A DNA stretch of 39,088 nucleotides from Clostridium sp. (lineage in GTDB: Bacteria; Bacillota; Dethiobacteria; Dethiobacterales; Dethiobacteraceae): NCBI GenBank assembly GCA_018335695.1, contig JAGXRV010000079.1, positions 1-39,088 of the forward strand, in the 5' to 3' direction. Position 1 is the stretch's first letter; every line of letters starts with the position of its first letter. The notes under the pieces were generated by a model. That model was not told the DNA's origin. It saw only the letters and a list, made by a program, of their open reading frames with translations, and made no database searches. The position numbers were made by a program, and so were the translations under genes. This document shows positions 14,743-24,274 of the stretch, one piece after another.

Positions 14743-16515
14743 AGCTTTTTCCATTATCGGCAAAGAAATAATCACTTCAGTTCCCTTCCCCTCAATGCTA
14801 TTTAACTGCAACCCACCCTTATGGGCCTCCACAATGTGTTTAACAATAGCCAATCCAAGACCGGTTCCACCGAAACGCCGCGTGCGAGCACGATCCACAC
14901 GATAAAACCGTTCAAAAATTCTCTCTTTTGCTTCCTCAGGAATGCCAATCCCATTATCTCTAACCGAAAGCAATATTTCTCCGCCCCGCAGTTTGGCGCT
15001 AACGGCGATAAGTCCTTGAAGCTGTGTATATTTTACCGCGTTCTCTAATAAATTGAAGAGTGCTTGTGCCAATAAACCTCTATCTCCCATAATAGGTGGC
15101 AAGTCCGCCGGTATTTCTACTTTAAGCAAATGCTTTTTCATTCTCTCTTGCAGGCGTCCCAATACTTCCCGAACTAGCTCCGGCACAGCTACCGCTTCTT
15201 TTGCAATGGCTACTCTCCCGCTCTCAATCTTAGAAAGCTTGAGCACGTCCTCAATCAACTCCGATAAACGTTCGGACTCACTGTGGATAATCCGGGCGAA
15301 ACGAAGTGCTGATTCAGGCTGGCTATATGCACCGTCTAGAAGAGTTTCCGCAAAGCCACGAATTGCGGTAAGCGGAGTGCGCAATTCGTGTGACACATTA
15401 GCCGCAAAGTCCGCCCGCATGTCTTCTAGTCGTCGCAGCCGGGTAATATCATGGATAACTGTTAAGACACCGGCTTTGCCAATTGTTTCCGTTCGGAGCG
15501 GCATCAAAGAAATGCTGAGAACTTTTTTATCAGGGAAAAAGGTGCTCATTTCATGTTCTAAAAAGAGATTTTCCCTGCTAACAGTGGTTATTTTCTCATG
15601 CAGTTCAGCACTGCGAATAATTTCCAGGTCGCGGCGACTACGCCAAGCATCTTTTTGTAACCCCAGCATCTCTTCAGCGGCAGGGTTTGCCATCACAGCC
15701 CTGATATCACCATCAAAGACAATTACCCCTTCGACCATGGTGTTCAGAATAGCTTCCAACTGTTCTTTCTTTTCCATAGCTTGACTGAGCTGTTCTTGCA
15801 GTGAATCAGCCATGCGATTAATCGTATCAGCAAGCCGAGCGATCTCACTTTTATTGTTAGTGTATATCCTGCTTTTTAAATTGCCGCTGCCAATCTGCTT
15901 TACCACAGCAGTCATTTGTGCCAGTGGCACCGTCAGTGCGGAAGAAAATTTTAAGCTTATCCCAAGCAGCAAAAGCAATGCCAAGCTAATTCCTGCCAGC
16001 AGTCCGTACTGAATCCGGCGGATAGCATTATTTAAATCTGTTAAAGGCAAGGCCAAGCGCAGGAAACCGAAACGTCGTCCGTCGCTGACAAGAGAAACGG
16101 CGATGTAAAGAGCCTCTGTGCCGGCAGCAGGTGAAAAACGGATAAAACTTCCGACACGGTCATCCCGAGCGGCAAGAACTTCAGGCAATAAAAGATAATT
16201 ATCAGGCAAAACGGTCTCGCGAGCAGAATTGCTTAACACTTCCCCATTAGGAGCAATGAGCATAATTCCAGCGTTAGTCTGTCTGCCTAGCCTGTTTATA
16301 ATTCTATCTATCTTTCTTAGATTGATCTCAGGATAATCCACTAATAATGGCAACAAAAGCTCGTTGGTCACACGCGCCTGATCCGCTAAGCGAACGCGGA
16401 TAGCGTCCAAGTAAAATGCACGAAAAAAAAGAATCATAACCGTGCTGATAAGCATTACGGCAAAGAAAAGCAACAAGCCATAAGTGGCAAATAATTTAGC
16501 ACTTATGGCTCTCAT
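14731..16515 (-). CDS. phoR: PhoR phosphate-responsive sensor histidine kinase
   Basis: The 594-residue membrane kinase has a first membrane helix at about 11-32, an extracytoplasmic PAS-like region, and a second helix at about 170-190. A HAMP linker (about 190-243) is followed by a PAS domain (about 250-350), the HisKA box with His376 in NVSHELRTPL, and a HATPase domain with LFNLLENAVKYT, DNGIGIP and GTGLGLAIVKHI. It overlaps phoP by ATGA and closes the pst-pho operon. With PhoP it switches on phosphate-starvation genes when the Pst transporter and PhoU report low phosphate. Assignment to PhoR rather than another kinase rests on both architecture and operon position. Confidence 0.93.
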   Translation of the reverse strand: MRAISAKLFATYGLLLFFAVMLISTVMILFFRAFYLDAIRVRLADQARVTNELLLPLLVDYPEINLRKIDRIINRLGRQTNAGIMLIAPNGEVLSNSARETVLPDNYLLLPEVLAARDDRVGSFIRFSPAAGTEALYIAVSLVSDGRRFGFLRLALPLTDLNNAIRRIQYGLLAGISLALLLLLGISLKFSSALTVPLAQMTAVVKQIGSGNLKSRIYTNNKSEIARLADTINRMADSLQEQLSQAMEKKEQLEAILNTMVEGVIVFDGDIRAVMANPAAEEMLGLQKDAWRSRRDLEIIRSAELHEKITTVSRENLFLEHEMSTFFPDKKVLSISLMPLRTETIGKAGVLTVIHDITRLRRLEDMRADFAANVSHELRTPLTAIRGFAETLLDGAYSQPESALRFARIIHSESERLSELIEDVLKLSKIESGRVAIAKEAVAVPELVREVLGRLQERMKKHLLKVEIPADLPPIMGDRGLLAQALFNLLENAVKYTQLQGLIAVSAKLRGGEILLSVRDNGIGIPEEAKERIFERFYRVDRARTRRFGGTGLGLAIVKHIVEAHKGGLQLNSIEGKGTEVIISLPIMEKAEKE

Positions 16516-17219
16516 CTATCTGCCTCCTTAAATTTGTAGCCTATGCCGCGCACCGTCAGCAGCAAAACAGGATTGTGAGCATCTTCCTCCACTTTTTGAC
16601 GCAAATAACGAATATGCACATCGACAGTTCTGGTATCAGCGGGATAATCATAACCCCAAACCTTATTTAAGATATCTTCTCGCCGAAATACCCGGCCGGG
16701 ATGGGAGATCAGCAAAAAAAGCAACTCAAACTCTTTTGGTGGCAAATCAAGGGCTTTACCGTCCTTTTGTGCCAGATAACGATCCAAATCAAGAGTTAAG
16801 TTGCCTTGCCGGACAATTCGGCGTTGCTCTTCCTGCTGAACAGGTTTTACTTTCCTCGCTCGCAGTTGAGCTTTTACCCTAGCTGCCAGTTCCCGCGGCG
16901 AAAAAGGTTTAGTGACATAATCAGATGCCCCCAACTCTAAACCGAGGATTCTGTCTACTTCCTCGCCGCGAGCGGTCAACATAATCACAGGAATATCTGC
17001 CGTGTCGGGACTATTGCGAATTATACGGCAAATATCTAATCCGTCTAAACCGGGCAACATCCAGTCAAGCACAATCAGATCAGGCTTCTTAGCAGATATT
17101 TTTAACAACGCTTCTTGTCCGTCAGAGGCGGTATCAACAAGAAAACCTTCTTTTTCCAGATTGAAAGCGATTAGTTCAACAATAGTTTCCTCGTCATCAA
17201 TTACCAGAATACGTGCCAA
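16512..17219 (-). CDS. phoP: PhoP/PhoB response regulator (OmpR family)
   Basis: The 235-residue protein has a receiver domain with the acidic pair in VIDDEET, the phospho-acceptor Asp52 in IVLDWMLPG, the conserved Thr/Lys in MLTARG and YVTKPFSP, and a C-terminal winged helix with SHPGRVFRREDIL and DTRTVDVHIRYLRQKVE. The likely start is TTG 17219, 5 bases after AAGAGGTGG; the GTG at 17228 lies inside that site. It sits between phoU and phoR and should bind the TTAACA-type repeats before pstS. Confidence 0.94.
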   Translation of the reverse strand: MARILVIDDEETIVELIAFNLEKEGFLVDTASDGQEALLKISAKKPDLIVLDWMLPGLDGLDICRIIRNSPDTADIPVIMLTARGEEVDRILGLELGASDYVTKPFSPRELAARVKAQLRARKVKPVQQEEQRRIVRQGNLTLDLDRYLAQKDGKALDLPPKEFELLFLLISHPGRVFRREDILNKVWGYDYPADTRTVDVHIRYLRQKVEEDAHNPVLLLTVRGIGYKFKEADR

Positions 17220-17275
17220 GTAGACCACCTCTTTTTAATCTTTGCTGCAGCGGCGTGACACTATTCTCTTCTTAG

Positions 17276-17935
17276 CTACTCGTTCAAATCAATTCGCTTA
17301 CCACTGACCAGATAAATAACGCTTTCGCTGATGTTTGTGGCATGGTCGGCAATGCGCTCCAAAGAACGGCTGACAAAAAGCAAATAAGTTGCCTGAGTAA
17401 TTGTTCGCGTGTTTTCCATCATTATTACTAGTAATTCCCTAAAAATCTGTTTGTGATAGGCATCAACCTTGTCGTCAGCTTTACCTACTGATTTTGCCAG
17501 TTCCACATCTTCAGCGACATAGGCATCAAGTGAATTCTTGGTCATTTCCTGAACAATGCGAGCCATCAGGGGCAGATCTATCAGAGGTTTAATCAATTTC
17601 TCTTTACCGATTCTCTTGGTAACTTTTGCTATATCTACCGAATAATCTCCCATACGCTCCAAGTCAGTAATAATCTTTAAAGCAGAAGCAATTTTCCGTA
17701 AATCTTTTGCCATAGGCTGCTGAGTTGCGATCAAACGCAAACAAGTTTCTTCAATTTTCCGCTCCAGTTTATCTATTTCTACTTCCACAGCGAAAACTTT
17801 TTCCGCCGATTCCAAATCTTGTTTAGCTAAAGAATCAACAGCTCGGGCAATATTTTCCTCTACCAAGCCACCCATCTGCAAAATATCCTGTTGCAGCTCT
17901 TCCAGAGATTTCTGATACTCACTGCGTTGAATCAT
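17276..17935 (-). CDS. phoU: PhoU, phosphate signalling regulator
   Basis: About 219 residues, all helical, with two PhoU repeats. Each contains the acidic metal-binding signature: LERMGDYSVDIA in the first half and LERIADHATNIS in the second. PhoU links the Pst transporter to PhoR and damps the response when phosphate is plentiful. ATG 17935 has AAAGGA at suitable distance; the ATG at 17944 would sit against the ribosome site. It lies between pstB (18 bases upstream) and phoP (56 bases downstream). Confidence 0.95.
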   Translation of the reverse strand: MIQRSEYQKSLEELQQDILQMGGLVEENIARAVDSLAKQDLESAEKVFAVEVEIDKLERKIEETCLRLIATQQPMAKDLRKIASALKIITDLERMGDYSVDIAKVTKRIGKEKLIKPLIDLPLMARIVQEMTKNSLDAYVAEDVELAKSVGKADDKVDAYHKQIFRELLVIMMENTRTITQATYLLFVSRSLERIADHATNISESVIYLVSGKRIDLNE

Positions 17936-17953
17936 CTCTCCCATTCCTTTCTC

Positions 17954-18715
17954 TTAACCGAATTTACCGGTAATATAATCTTCAGTACGCTGATCCGTGG
18001 GGCGAGTAAACATAATCTCAGTTTCTCCCATCTCCAGCACTTCACCATTCAAAAAGAATGCCGTTCTATCGGAAACCCGAGCTGCCTGCTGCATATTATG
18101 GGTGACAATGACAATAGTAAACTTCTCCTTAAGTTCCCGGATTAAATCCTCAATTTTTTGAGTAGCAATAGGATCAAGCGCAGAGGTGGGCTCATCCATC
18201 AAAACCACATCAGGTTCCACCGCCAATACACGGGCAATGCATAAGCGTTGCTGCTGCCCACCGGAAAGACGCAGAGCTGAGCGGCTTAAGTCATCCTTTA
18301 CCTCGTCCCAGAGCGCCGCTTCCCGTAAACTCTTCTCTACGATCGCATCCAGTTTTTTTCTCTCTTTAATCCCATGAACTCGCGGCCCATAAGCAACATT
18401 TTCATAAATTGTTTTGGGAAAAGGGTTTGGTTTTTGAAAAACCATCCCAACTTTTTTGCGCAGTGCTACCACATCACAAGATTTATCATAAATATTTTTG
18501 CCGTCAATTAAAATATCACCCTCAATTTGTACACTATCAATCAGATCATTCAACCTGTTTAGCGTACGCAAAAAAGTGGATTTACCGCAGCCAGAGGGAC
18601 CGATTAGTGCCGTCACCTCCTGTCTGCTGATTTCCATATTGATATTTTTTAGAGCTTGAAATTTACCATAGTGAAGACTGAGCTTCTTCACCTGAATTAC
18701 AGTATCAGTTCCCAT
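17954..18715 (-). CDS. pstB: PstB, phosphate ABC transporter ATPase
   Basis: The 253-residue protein carries Walker [14 protein letters not shown], a Q-loop ([11 protein letters not shown], characteristic of PstB), the signature [13 protein letters not shown], Walker [15 protein letters not shown] and a switch histidine in [16 protein letters not shown] lies 5 bases before the ATG. It powers phosphate import through PstCA. Confidence 0.97.
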   Translation of the reverse strand: MGTDTVIQVKKLSLHYGKFQALKNINMEISRQEVTALIGPSGCGKSTFLRTLNRLNDLIDSVQIEGDILIDGKNIYDKSCDVVALRKKVGMVFQKPNPFPKTIYENVAYGPRVHGIKERKKLDAIVEKSLREAALWDEVKDDLSRSALRLSGGQQQRLCIARVLAVEPDVVLMDEPTSALDPIATQKIEDLIRELKEKFTIVIVTHNMQQAARVSDRTAFFLNGEVLEMGETEIMFTRPTDQRTEDYITGKFG

Positions 18716-18724
18716 AACAACCTC

Positions 18725-19639
18725 CTAACCTCTCATTTTTTTACGGTAATGAGCCCGCAATATTATGGCAGTCATGTTCATCGTCACCACCAGCCCAATC
18801 AGCACCAAGGCAGTCCCATAGGCGATCGGCCTGACTTTTTCAATGCTATGATGCTGAGTAGACATAATAAATAAGTGATACGGCAAAGCCATAAATCTAG
18901 AAGCCAAAGAGCTGGGCAAACTTGCCAGATAGAAAGCAGCTCCGGTAAAGAGAATCGGAGCAGTTTCCCCGGCCGCTCGAGAAATACCGAGAATCATCCC
19001 TGTAATAATGCCTGGTAGGGCGGAAGGAATCACATTTGTACGTATCGCCTGCCACTTTGTAGCTCCGACTGCCAGCGCACCCTCCCGAAAGGAATCTGGC
19101 ACAGACTTCAGCGCTTCTTCAGAGGCAGTAATTGTAACCGGCAAAGTCAGCAGACCAAGAGTCAAACCAGCAGAAAGAAGGCTTGTCCCAAGTTCTAAAG
19201 CGCGAACAAACAAAGCTACCCCGAAAAGGCCGTAAACAATAGAAGGTACGCCTGCCAAGTTGCGAATAGAAAGACGAATTATTCTTGTAAATAAATTTTT
19301 CTTAGCATATTCATTTAAATAGACAGCAGCAAAAACGCCAAACGGAACAGATGCGGCAGCAGTAATAATGGTAAGATAAACTGTTCCAAGTACAGCCGGC
19401 CAAATACCACCTTCTGTCATCCCGCGACGCGGCATGGCGGTAATAAATTCCCAGCTGATGATACCGAAACCCTTACTGAAGATATCGTAGAAAATAAACA
19501 ATATGGCGGCAATCACTAAAAGCATCGAAAATCTTAGCAGCGTAAAAGCTACTTTTTCAACTATTGAGGATAGCCCTTTGCGATACAAGTAGTCAGCCGA
19601 AACACCATCTTGAGCAGAGAATGGTTGAATTTTTCTCAT
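18725..19639 (-). CDS. pstA: PstA, phosphate ABC transporter permease
   Basis: The 304-residue protein has six hydrophobic segments. The binding-protein-dependent permease EAA loop reads FREGALAVGATKWQAIRTNVIPSALPGIITGMILGISRAAGETAPI, with the PstA-typical RAAGETAPI. It overlaps pstC by 4 bases (ATGA), which fits equal production of the two permeases. Confidence 0.96.
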   Translation of the reverse strand: MRKIQPFSAQDGVSADYLYRKGLSSIVEKVAFTLLRFSMLLVIAAILFIFYDIFSKGFGIISWEFITAMPRRGMTEGGIWPAVLGTVYLTIITAAASVPFGVFAAVYLNEYAKKNLFTRIIRLSIRNLAGVPSIVYGLFGVALFVRALELGTSLLSAGLTLGLLTLPVTITASEEALKSVPDSFREGALAVGATKWQAIRTNVIPSALPGIITGMILGISRAAGETAPILFTGAAFYLASLPSSLASRFMALPYHLFIMSTQHHSIEKVRPIAYGTALVLIGLVVTMNMTAIILRAHYRKKMRG

Positions 19640-20517
19640 TGTTTTTTCACCTCATTTGCACGGTGCAAAAAAATATCAGCCAACAAGCTCACCAAGAAGG
19701 TCATGCTAAAAAGAACAAAGCCAATGGCAAACAGCGCGTAGTAGTGAGTTGTATCTGCCGGCACTTCACCCAGCTCAATAGCAATAGTGGCAGTCATGGT
19801 ACGCACAGAGGAGAAAAAGTTTTCGGGAAATTGCAGAGCATTGCCTGTAGCCATAATCACCGTCATCGTTTCACCCAGTGAGCGACCAATACCCAGCATA
19901 ATGGCGGCAGTAACACCGGAACCGGCAGCCGGGATAATAACCCGGGATAAAGTTTGCCAACGAGTCGCACCCAGTGCTAGCGAAGCCTCTTTGTACTCTT
20001 TTGGCACAGCAGTCAACGCATCTTCCGCAATACTGATAATAGTAGGTAATGACATCAAACCTAGAAGAATAGAGCCGTTTAACGCGTTTAATCCGTTTGG
20101 CAGATTAAAGATTCCGGCAAGCAACGGTGAAAAAACGACTATCCCAAAAAAACCGAGCACAACGGACGGAACTGCCGCAAGCAGTTCAATAACCGGCTTG
20201 ATAAACTCTCGTTCCCACGAAGAGGCGACCTCAGCAAGATATGCAGCCGTCGCTATACCAAGAGGTACGGCAAACAACATGGCTCCGGCTGTAACCATCA
20301 GCGTACCCACAATTTTAGTAAAAATCCCAAAATGCGAAGAGACGAATCCGGACGGATTCCAAACCCTTTCAGTGAGAAAACTGATGAACCCCACATCCTG
20401 CCAGGCAGCAAAGCTGCTGCTGAGTAGTAAAGCGAAGATCCCAAACAAAATAAAAACAACAAATGCTCCATTTAATGTAAAAAAATACGCTATGGCAGTT
20501 TCGAGCTTTCTATTCAG
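19636..20517 (-). CDS. pstC: PstC, phosphate ABC transporter permease, probable CTG start
   Basis: The permease has six membrane segments and the loop KEASLALGATRWQTLSRVIIP followed by GIGRSLGETMTV, the PstC form of the EAA motif. The first in-frame ATG/GTG/TTG candidate is TTG 20448, but that would cut the first membrane helix in half and has no ribosome site. Reading upstream in frame, a CTG at 20515-20517 lies 6 bases after GGGGGAGG and adds LNRKLETAIAYFFTLNGAFVV (initiator read as Met), giving a complete first helix and 293 residues. The CTG start is inference. Confidence 0.9.
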   Translation of the reverse strand: MNRKLETAIAYFFTLNGAFVVFILFGIFALLLSSSFAAWQDVGFISFLTERVWNPSGFVSSHFGIFTKIVGTLMVTAGAMLFAVPLGIATAAYLAEVASSWEREFIKPVIELLAAVPSVVLGFFGIVVFSPLLAGIFNLPNGLNALNGSILLGLMSLPTIISIAEDALTAVPKEYKEASLALGATRWQTLSRVIIPAAGSGVTAAIMLGIGRSLGETMTVIMATGNALQFPENFFSSVRTMTATIAIELGEVPADTTHYYALFAIGFVLFSMTFLVSLLADIFLHRANEVKKQ

Positions 20518-20555
20518 AAATAACCTCCCCCTTTCTACTTTAATGCATGGGGAAA

Positions 20556-20575
20556 GAGAGCCAAAAACGGCTCCC
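20556..20575 (-). terminator. Stem-loop between pstS and pstC
   Basis: On the leftward message GGGAGCC (20569-20575) pairs with GGCTCTC (20556-20562) around a GTTTTT loop, with one G-U pair. No good U-tract follows. Similar intercistronic hairpins after binding-protein genes lower downstream expression or protect the upstream message, which would explain more PstS than permease. The role here is inferred. Confidence 0.45.
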
Positions 20576-20649
20576 TTAAGCTAAAGTCAACAGCGAAACT
20601 CTGTCCCAAAACACCCTGAAGAGCGAGGAAAATAATAAACAGGCTCTGC

Positions 20650-21606
20650 TTAGTCCAGATAAGTTCTATTCTGTTGCATAAATTCAACTGTAGCAGGCAG
20701 AAATCCTGCTTCCTCGATAATAAGCTGCCCTTCTGCGCTTAAGACAAACTCAAGAAACTGCAATAATGCTCCTGCAGGCTTACCGCTATAGTACTGGTAA
20801 AGCGGACGTGTTAATACATACTCCCCGGCTTTTACCTTGTCAAGATCAGCCGGCGAGACAAAAGGACCCGCATCCGTTTCAGCCAGACCTACTGCCTTAA
20901 TACCGGTTGTTCCTTGAATGAACCCCATGGCAACATAACCAATTCCGCTTACGTCGGCACGAACACCTTCCACTATTTGTGAATTGCCGTTCATATTTTT
21001 CTTTGCTGCGGAATAATCACCCTTGACAACACGTTCTCTAAAAAAGACATACGTACCGGAGTTGCTTTGACGTCCATAGAGGGAGATAGCTGTATCTGCA
21101 CCACCGACTTCGCTCCAATTAGTGATTTCGCCGGCAAAAATTTTCCCAACCTGCTCCAGAGTCAAGTTCTCTACCTGGTTGTCAGCGTGGATAACGACAG
21201 CCAGTCCATCCATAGCAAATACGATTGGAGTCGGCTCAATTCCTTTAGCGCGAGCGTCAGCAACTTCTGATTCGCTCATCGGCCGGGAAGAATTTGCCAC
21301 ATCAGTCTCACCCGCAATCAAGGCGGAAATACCAACACCGGAACCGCCGCCGGTTACAGAAAATTCTACATTAGGATTAATCTCATAAAACGCTTCCACA
21401 AGAGATTGCACCACATTTACTTCACTATCAGAACCCTTAATTTGATAAGAACCGCTTGGCATTTCTCCTGCCGGATCAGGAGTCACATTGTTATTTCCAG
21501 CCGGTGGCTGGACTTGGTTTCCTCCGCCGCAACCACTCAAAAATCCTACCGACAGAAAAACAAACACCAGTACGACCGCAACTCTAATTCGCGAAAACTT
21601 CTTCAT
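20650..21606 (-). CDS. pstS: PstS, phosphate-binding lipoprotein
   Basis: The 318-residue protein has a lipoprotein signal peptide (charged MKKFSRIR, hydrophobic core, lipobox LSGC with Cys near residue 26) and a Pro/Asn-rich linker. The binding protein proper starts IKGSDSEVNVVQSLVEAF and carries phosphate-contact segments GGGSGVGISALIAGETDVANSSRPM and YGRQSNSGTYVFFRE. It captures phosphate outside the membrane for PstCAB. It is the first gene of the operon, behind the PhoP-box promoter at 21674-21742. AAGGAG precedes the start. Confidence 0.96.
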   Translation of the reverse strand: MKKFSRIRVAVVLVFVFLSVGFLSGCGGGNQVQPPAGNNNVTPDPAGEMPSGSYQIKGSDSEVNVVQSLVEAFYEINPNVEFSVTGGGSGVGISALIAGETDVANSSRPMSESEVADARAKGIEPTPIVFAMDGLAVVIHADNQVENLTLEQVGKIFAGEITNWSEVGGADTAISLYGRQSNSGTYVFFRERVVKGDYSAAKKNMNGNSQIVEGVRADVSGIGYVAMGFIQGTTGIKAVGLAETDAGPFVSPADLDKVKAGEYVLTRPLYQYYSGKPAGALLQFLEFVLSAEGQLIIEEAGFLPATVEFMQQNRTYLD

Positions 21607-21673
21607 TTTTTCATTCTCCTTCTGATAGAGTTTTTGTCTTTCTTGTTGTCTATGGATATTTTAGATACGCCAT

Positions 21674-21742
21674 TGTTAATTATAACAGCGCTTTGTTAAA
21701 AACGGAAGGCTGCACTGTTAATTTTGTGTTAACTTTTTGTAA
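21674..21742 (-). promoter_or_regulatory. PhoP-box array and -10 element of the pst operon
   Basis: In the leftward direction, TTACAA (ending at 21737) is followed by TTAACA at 21727-21732, 21716-21721 and 21694-21699. The spacings are 10, 11 and 22 bases, that is one or two helical turns, as in Bacillus PhoP boxes (TTAACA direct repeats about 11 apart). A TATAAT -10 lies at 21679-21684, while the -35 position (TTCCGT) is poor, as expected for an activator-dependent promoter. A further TTAACA (21674-21679) overlaps the -10. The leader to pstS would be about 65 bases. Confidence 0.75.
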
Positions 21743-21851
21743 GGTTTCGTGTTGTTTGTCCGGATCTTTTGAAAAAGGATTTCTCTGGATACCTGTGGAA
21801 TACTTGTTAAGAGAAGCTCTGACAATTAAGGTATCCTAGGGGGTAGATGAA

Positions 21852-22949
21852 TTGCCTCATAAACTGAAGAGACTTGCTATTCTTACCGGTGGCGGCGATT
21901 GTCCTGGGTTAAATGCGGTGATTCGGGCTGTGGCTAAGACATCTTTTCATCGCTATCAAATTGAAGTTATGGGCATTATGGATGGTTTTGGCGGGTTAAT
22001 CGAAAATAAGTCTTTTTTACTGGAAGATAAAGACGTTTCCGGTATTTTGCATCGCGGCGGCACTATTCTTGGCACTACCAACCGCGACAATCCGTTTCGC
22101 TATCCGATCGGGAAGGAGAATGGTAAGACAATCTGGGGCGATGTGTCGGAACAAGCAATCGCCAATCTGGCTGAGATGGGAGCGGACGCGTTGGTAGTAG
22201 TCGGAGGCGACGGCAGTCTGAACATCGGCAATGAATTACACAAAAAAGGAGTTCCGGTTGTCGGTATTCCCAAAACTATCGACAATGATTTGTCGGCTAC
22301 AGATGTCACTTTCGGTTTTGACACAGCACTAAATACAGCCACAGACGCTATAGACAAACTGCATACGACTGCGGAATCCCATCACCGAGTGATGATTTTG
22401 GAAGTGATGGGTCGTGACGCGGGTTGGATAGCTCTGCATAGCGGCATTGCAGGCGGCGCGGACGTTATTTTAATTCCCGAGATACCCTTTACCTACGAGG
22501 CTGTCTGCGGCAAAATCGCTGATCGCCGCCGTCGCGGCAAAAAGTTTTCTATTATGGTTGTAGCGGAAGGAGCTAAGCTGCCTGACGGGCGTCTAATCTA
22601 CCAAACGGAAGTAAAAGATAACCCTCATCATAATAAACTCGGCGGGGTGGCTGACATAATCGGCCAAGAAATCCAGGAAAACTGCGGTGTAGAAACCAGG
22701 GTTACTGTGCTTGGCCATCTGCAACGCGGCGGAACACCTACTCCGTTTGATCGTATTCTTGGCACTCGCTTTGGGGTGAAAGCAGTCGAACTGGCTATTA
22801 ACGGTGAGTTTGGCAAAATGGTCTGCCTTTGCAGCAGCAACGTCCAATCCGTTCCGTTGGAAGCGGCAGTCGCAGAACAAAAATTGGTCAAACCGGATTG
22901 CGAACTGGTCCGCGCAGCCAAATCAGTAGGCATTTCTTTTGGCGACTAG
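21852..22949 (+). CDS. pfkA: 6-phosphofructokinase
   Basis: The 365-residue protein has PFK motifs [59 protein letters not shown] and [13 protein letters not shown]. Gly121 in GGDGS (position 104 of the E. coli enzyme) favours ATP as phosphoryl donor, while Lys141 in PKTIDND (position 124) is the residue seen in pyrophosphate-using and mixed-group enzymes. Asp144 is the catalytic base. The G/K combination belongs to the mixed-substrate group, whose characterised members with Gly are mostly ATP-dependent. TTG start behind GGGGGT. It is followed 11 bases later by thiDN, so likely an operon. Confidence 0.92.
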   Translation: MPHKLKRLAILTGGGDCPGLNAVIRAVAKTSFHRYQIEVMGIMDGFGGLIENKSFLLEDKDVSGILHRGGTILGTTNRDNPFRYPIGKENGKTIWGDVSEQAIANLAEMGADALVVVGGDGSLNIGNELHKKGVPVVGIPKTIDNDLSATDVTFGFDTALNTATDAIDKLHTTAESHHRVMILEVMGRDAGWIALHSGIAGGADVILIPEIPFTYEAVCGKIADRRRRGKKFSIMVVAEGAKLPDGRLIYQTEVKDNPHHNKLGGVADIIGQEIQENCGVETRVTVLGHLQRGGTPTPFDRILGTRFGVKAVELAINGEFGKMVCLCSSNVQSVPLEAAVAEQKLVKPDCELVRAAKSVGISFGD

Positions 22950-22960
22950 AGGTGAGGAAC

Positions 22961-24247
22961 ATGTATAAAGTATTGACTGTAGCCGGCTCAGATTCTGGGG
23001 GCGGTGCCGGAATCCAAACCGACTTAAAAACATTTGCCGCTCTTGGCGTTTACGGCACCAGTGTAATTACAGCCTTGACGGCGCAAAACACCTTAGGTGT
23101 ACACGGCATCCATGCTGTGCCGCCGGATTTTATCGCTTGCCAACTGGAGGCCGTTCTTTCCGATATTTCAGCAGACGCTGCCAAAACAGGCATGCTAGGC
23201 GATGCAAACGTCATCAGCATCGTTGCAAAATACCTAACAAAATATAGAATAAGAAATCTGGTGGTAGACCCTGTAATGATAGCTCAAAGCGGGCAAAGAC
23301 TCCTGCCGGAAGATGCTGTTGACACACTGCGTAATCAACTATTGCCTTTAGCCATGGTCGCTACGCCTAATTTGCCTGAAGCAGAGATCCTTCTCGGCAA
23401 AGAAATTTCTTCTGTAACTGAGATGGTGGCTGCAGCTCGGGAAATACGCCGTCTCGGCCCACGTCACGTGCTCTTAAAAGGAGGACACCTTCCGGGTACA
23501 GAGATGGTAGATATCTTTTTTGACGGCAAAGATGTGCACACACTCAGTGAAAGCAAAATTGACACCATTAATACACATGGCACCGGCTGCACATATGCCG
23601 CAGCAATTACCGCTTATTTAGCAAAGGGCATGACTCCGCTCGCTGCCTTCATTAAAGCCAAAAAGTTTATAACTGATGCAATCACCCACGGCATTTGTGT
23701 GGGCAGCGGTTATGGTCCTACTAACCCAATCGGAGCCATCTTCAAGGAATTGGAGCTGGGTAACATATCACGGGAACTGGCAAGGGCTGTCTTATTGTTG
23801 CAAAAAGCAAAACCAGTCGCCAATTTGATTGCAGCCGGCCAAACTAATCTCTTCTATTGCCAGGAAGGAGCCGGTAGTTTGGCTGAAATCATCTCCTACC
23901 CTGCTCCTCTGCTTCTCTGTCACCAGCAAATTAAAGCAGTAGGCGAACCAACTTTTGACTGTCGCCTCTTTCCGGCGGAATCCCTACTCGCCGCACACAA
24001 AAAAAACAGCAGAATACGTGCCATGATTAATTTGCGCCATACTCCGGAAATAGCTTCGGCAATCAAAACAATCGGCTATCAAACAATCACACAAAATACC
24101 TCAACTTCTATTCTTGCAGCTGCGCCTGAGGCCTTGATCTTAGAAGACACCCCGGACAAGGAGCCACAACTCATCCTTTTTGCCGAAACTGTTGAAGAAG
24201 TTGCCGAGAAAACTGCGGCGCTCGCCCGTTCTTTCTGCGGTTGTTGA
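22961..24247 (+). CDS. thiD: Hydroxymethylpyrimidine (phosphate) kinase fused to a ThiN-like thiamine-phosphate synthase domain
   Basis: The 428-residue protein has ThiD at about 1-260, with [58 protein letters not shown] and the anion-hole motif [12 protein letters not shown]. After a short linker, about 275-425 resembles the ThiN domain ([22 protein letters not shown] followed by a REIR-like section). ThiDN fusions make thiamine phosphate without ThiE and are best known from archaea and some anaerobic bacteria. The start is ATG 22961 with GAGGTGAGG upstream; a longer frame from 22829 would lie inside pfkA. No TPP riboswitch lies before it. The ThiN call is less sure than ThiD. Confidence 0.9.
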   Translation: MYKVLTVAGSDSGGGAGIQTDLKTFAALGVYGTSVITALTAQNTLGVHGIHAVPPDFIACQLEAVLSDISADAAKTGMLGDANVISIVAKYLTKYRIRNLVVDPVMIAQSGQRLLPEDAVDTLRNQLLPLAMVATPNLPEAEILLGKEISSVTEMVAAAREIRRLGPRHVLLKGGHLPGTEMVDIFFDGKDVHTLSESKIDTINTHGTGCTYAAAITAYLAKGMTPLAAFIKAKKFITDAITHGICVGSGYGPTNPIGAIFKELELGNISRELARAVLLLQKAKPVANLIAAGQTNLFYCQEGAGSLAEIISYPAPLLLCHQQIKAVGEPTFDCRLFPAESLLAAHKKNSRIRAMINLRHTPEIASAIKTIGYQTITQNTSTSILAAAPEALILEDTPDKEPQLILFAETVEEVAEKTAALARSFCGC

Positions 24248-24274
24248 GGCTTTGCCCAACAATCTGAATTTCAC

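Noticed and set aside
15053-15784. 243-residue rightward frame inside phoR
   Set aside because: Antisense shadow of the PAS and HisKA coding region with low-complexity Ser/Arg content.
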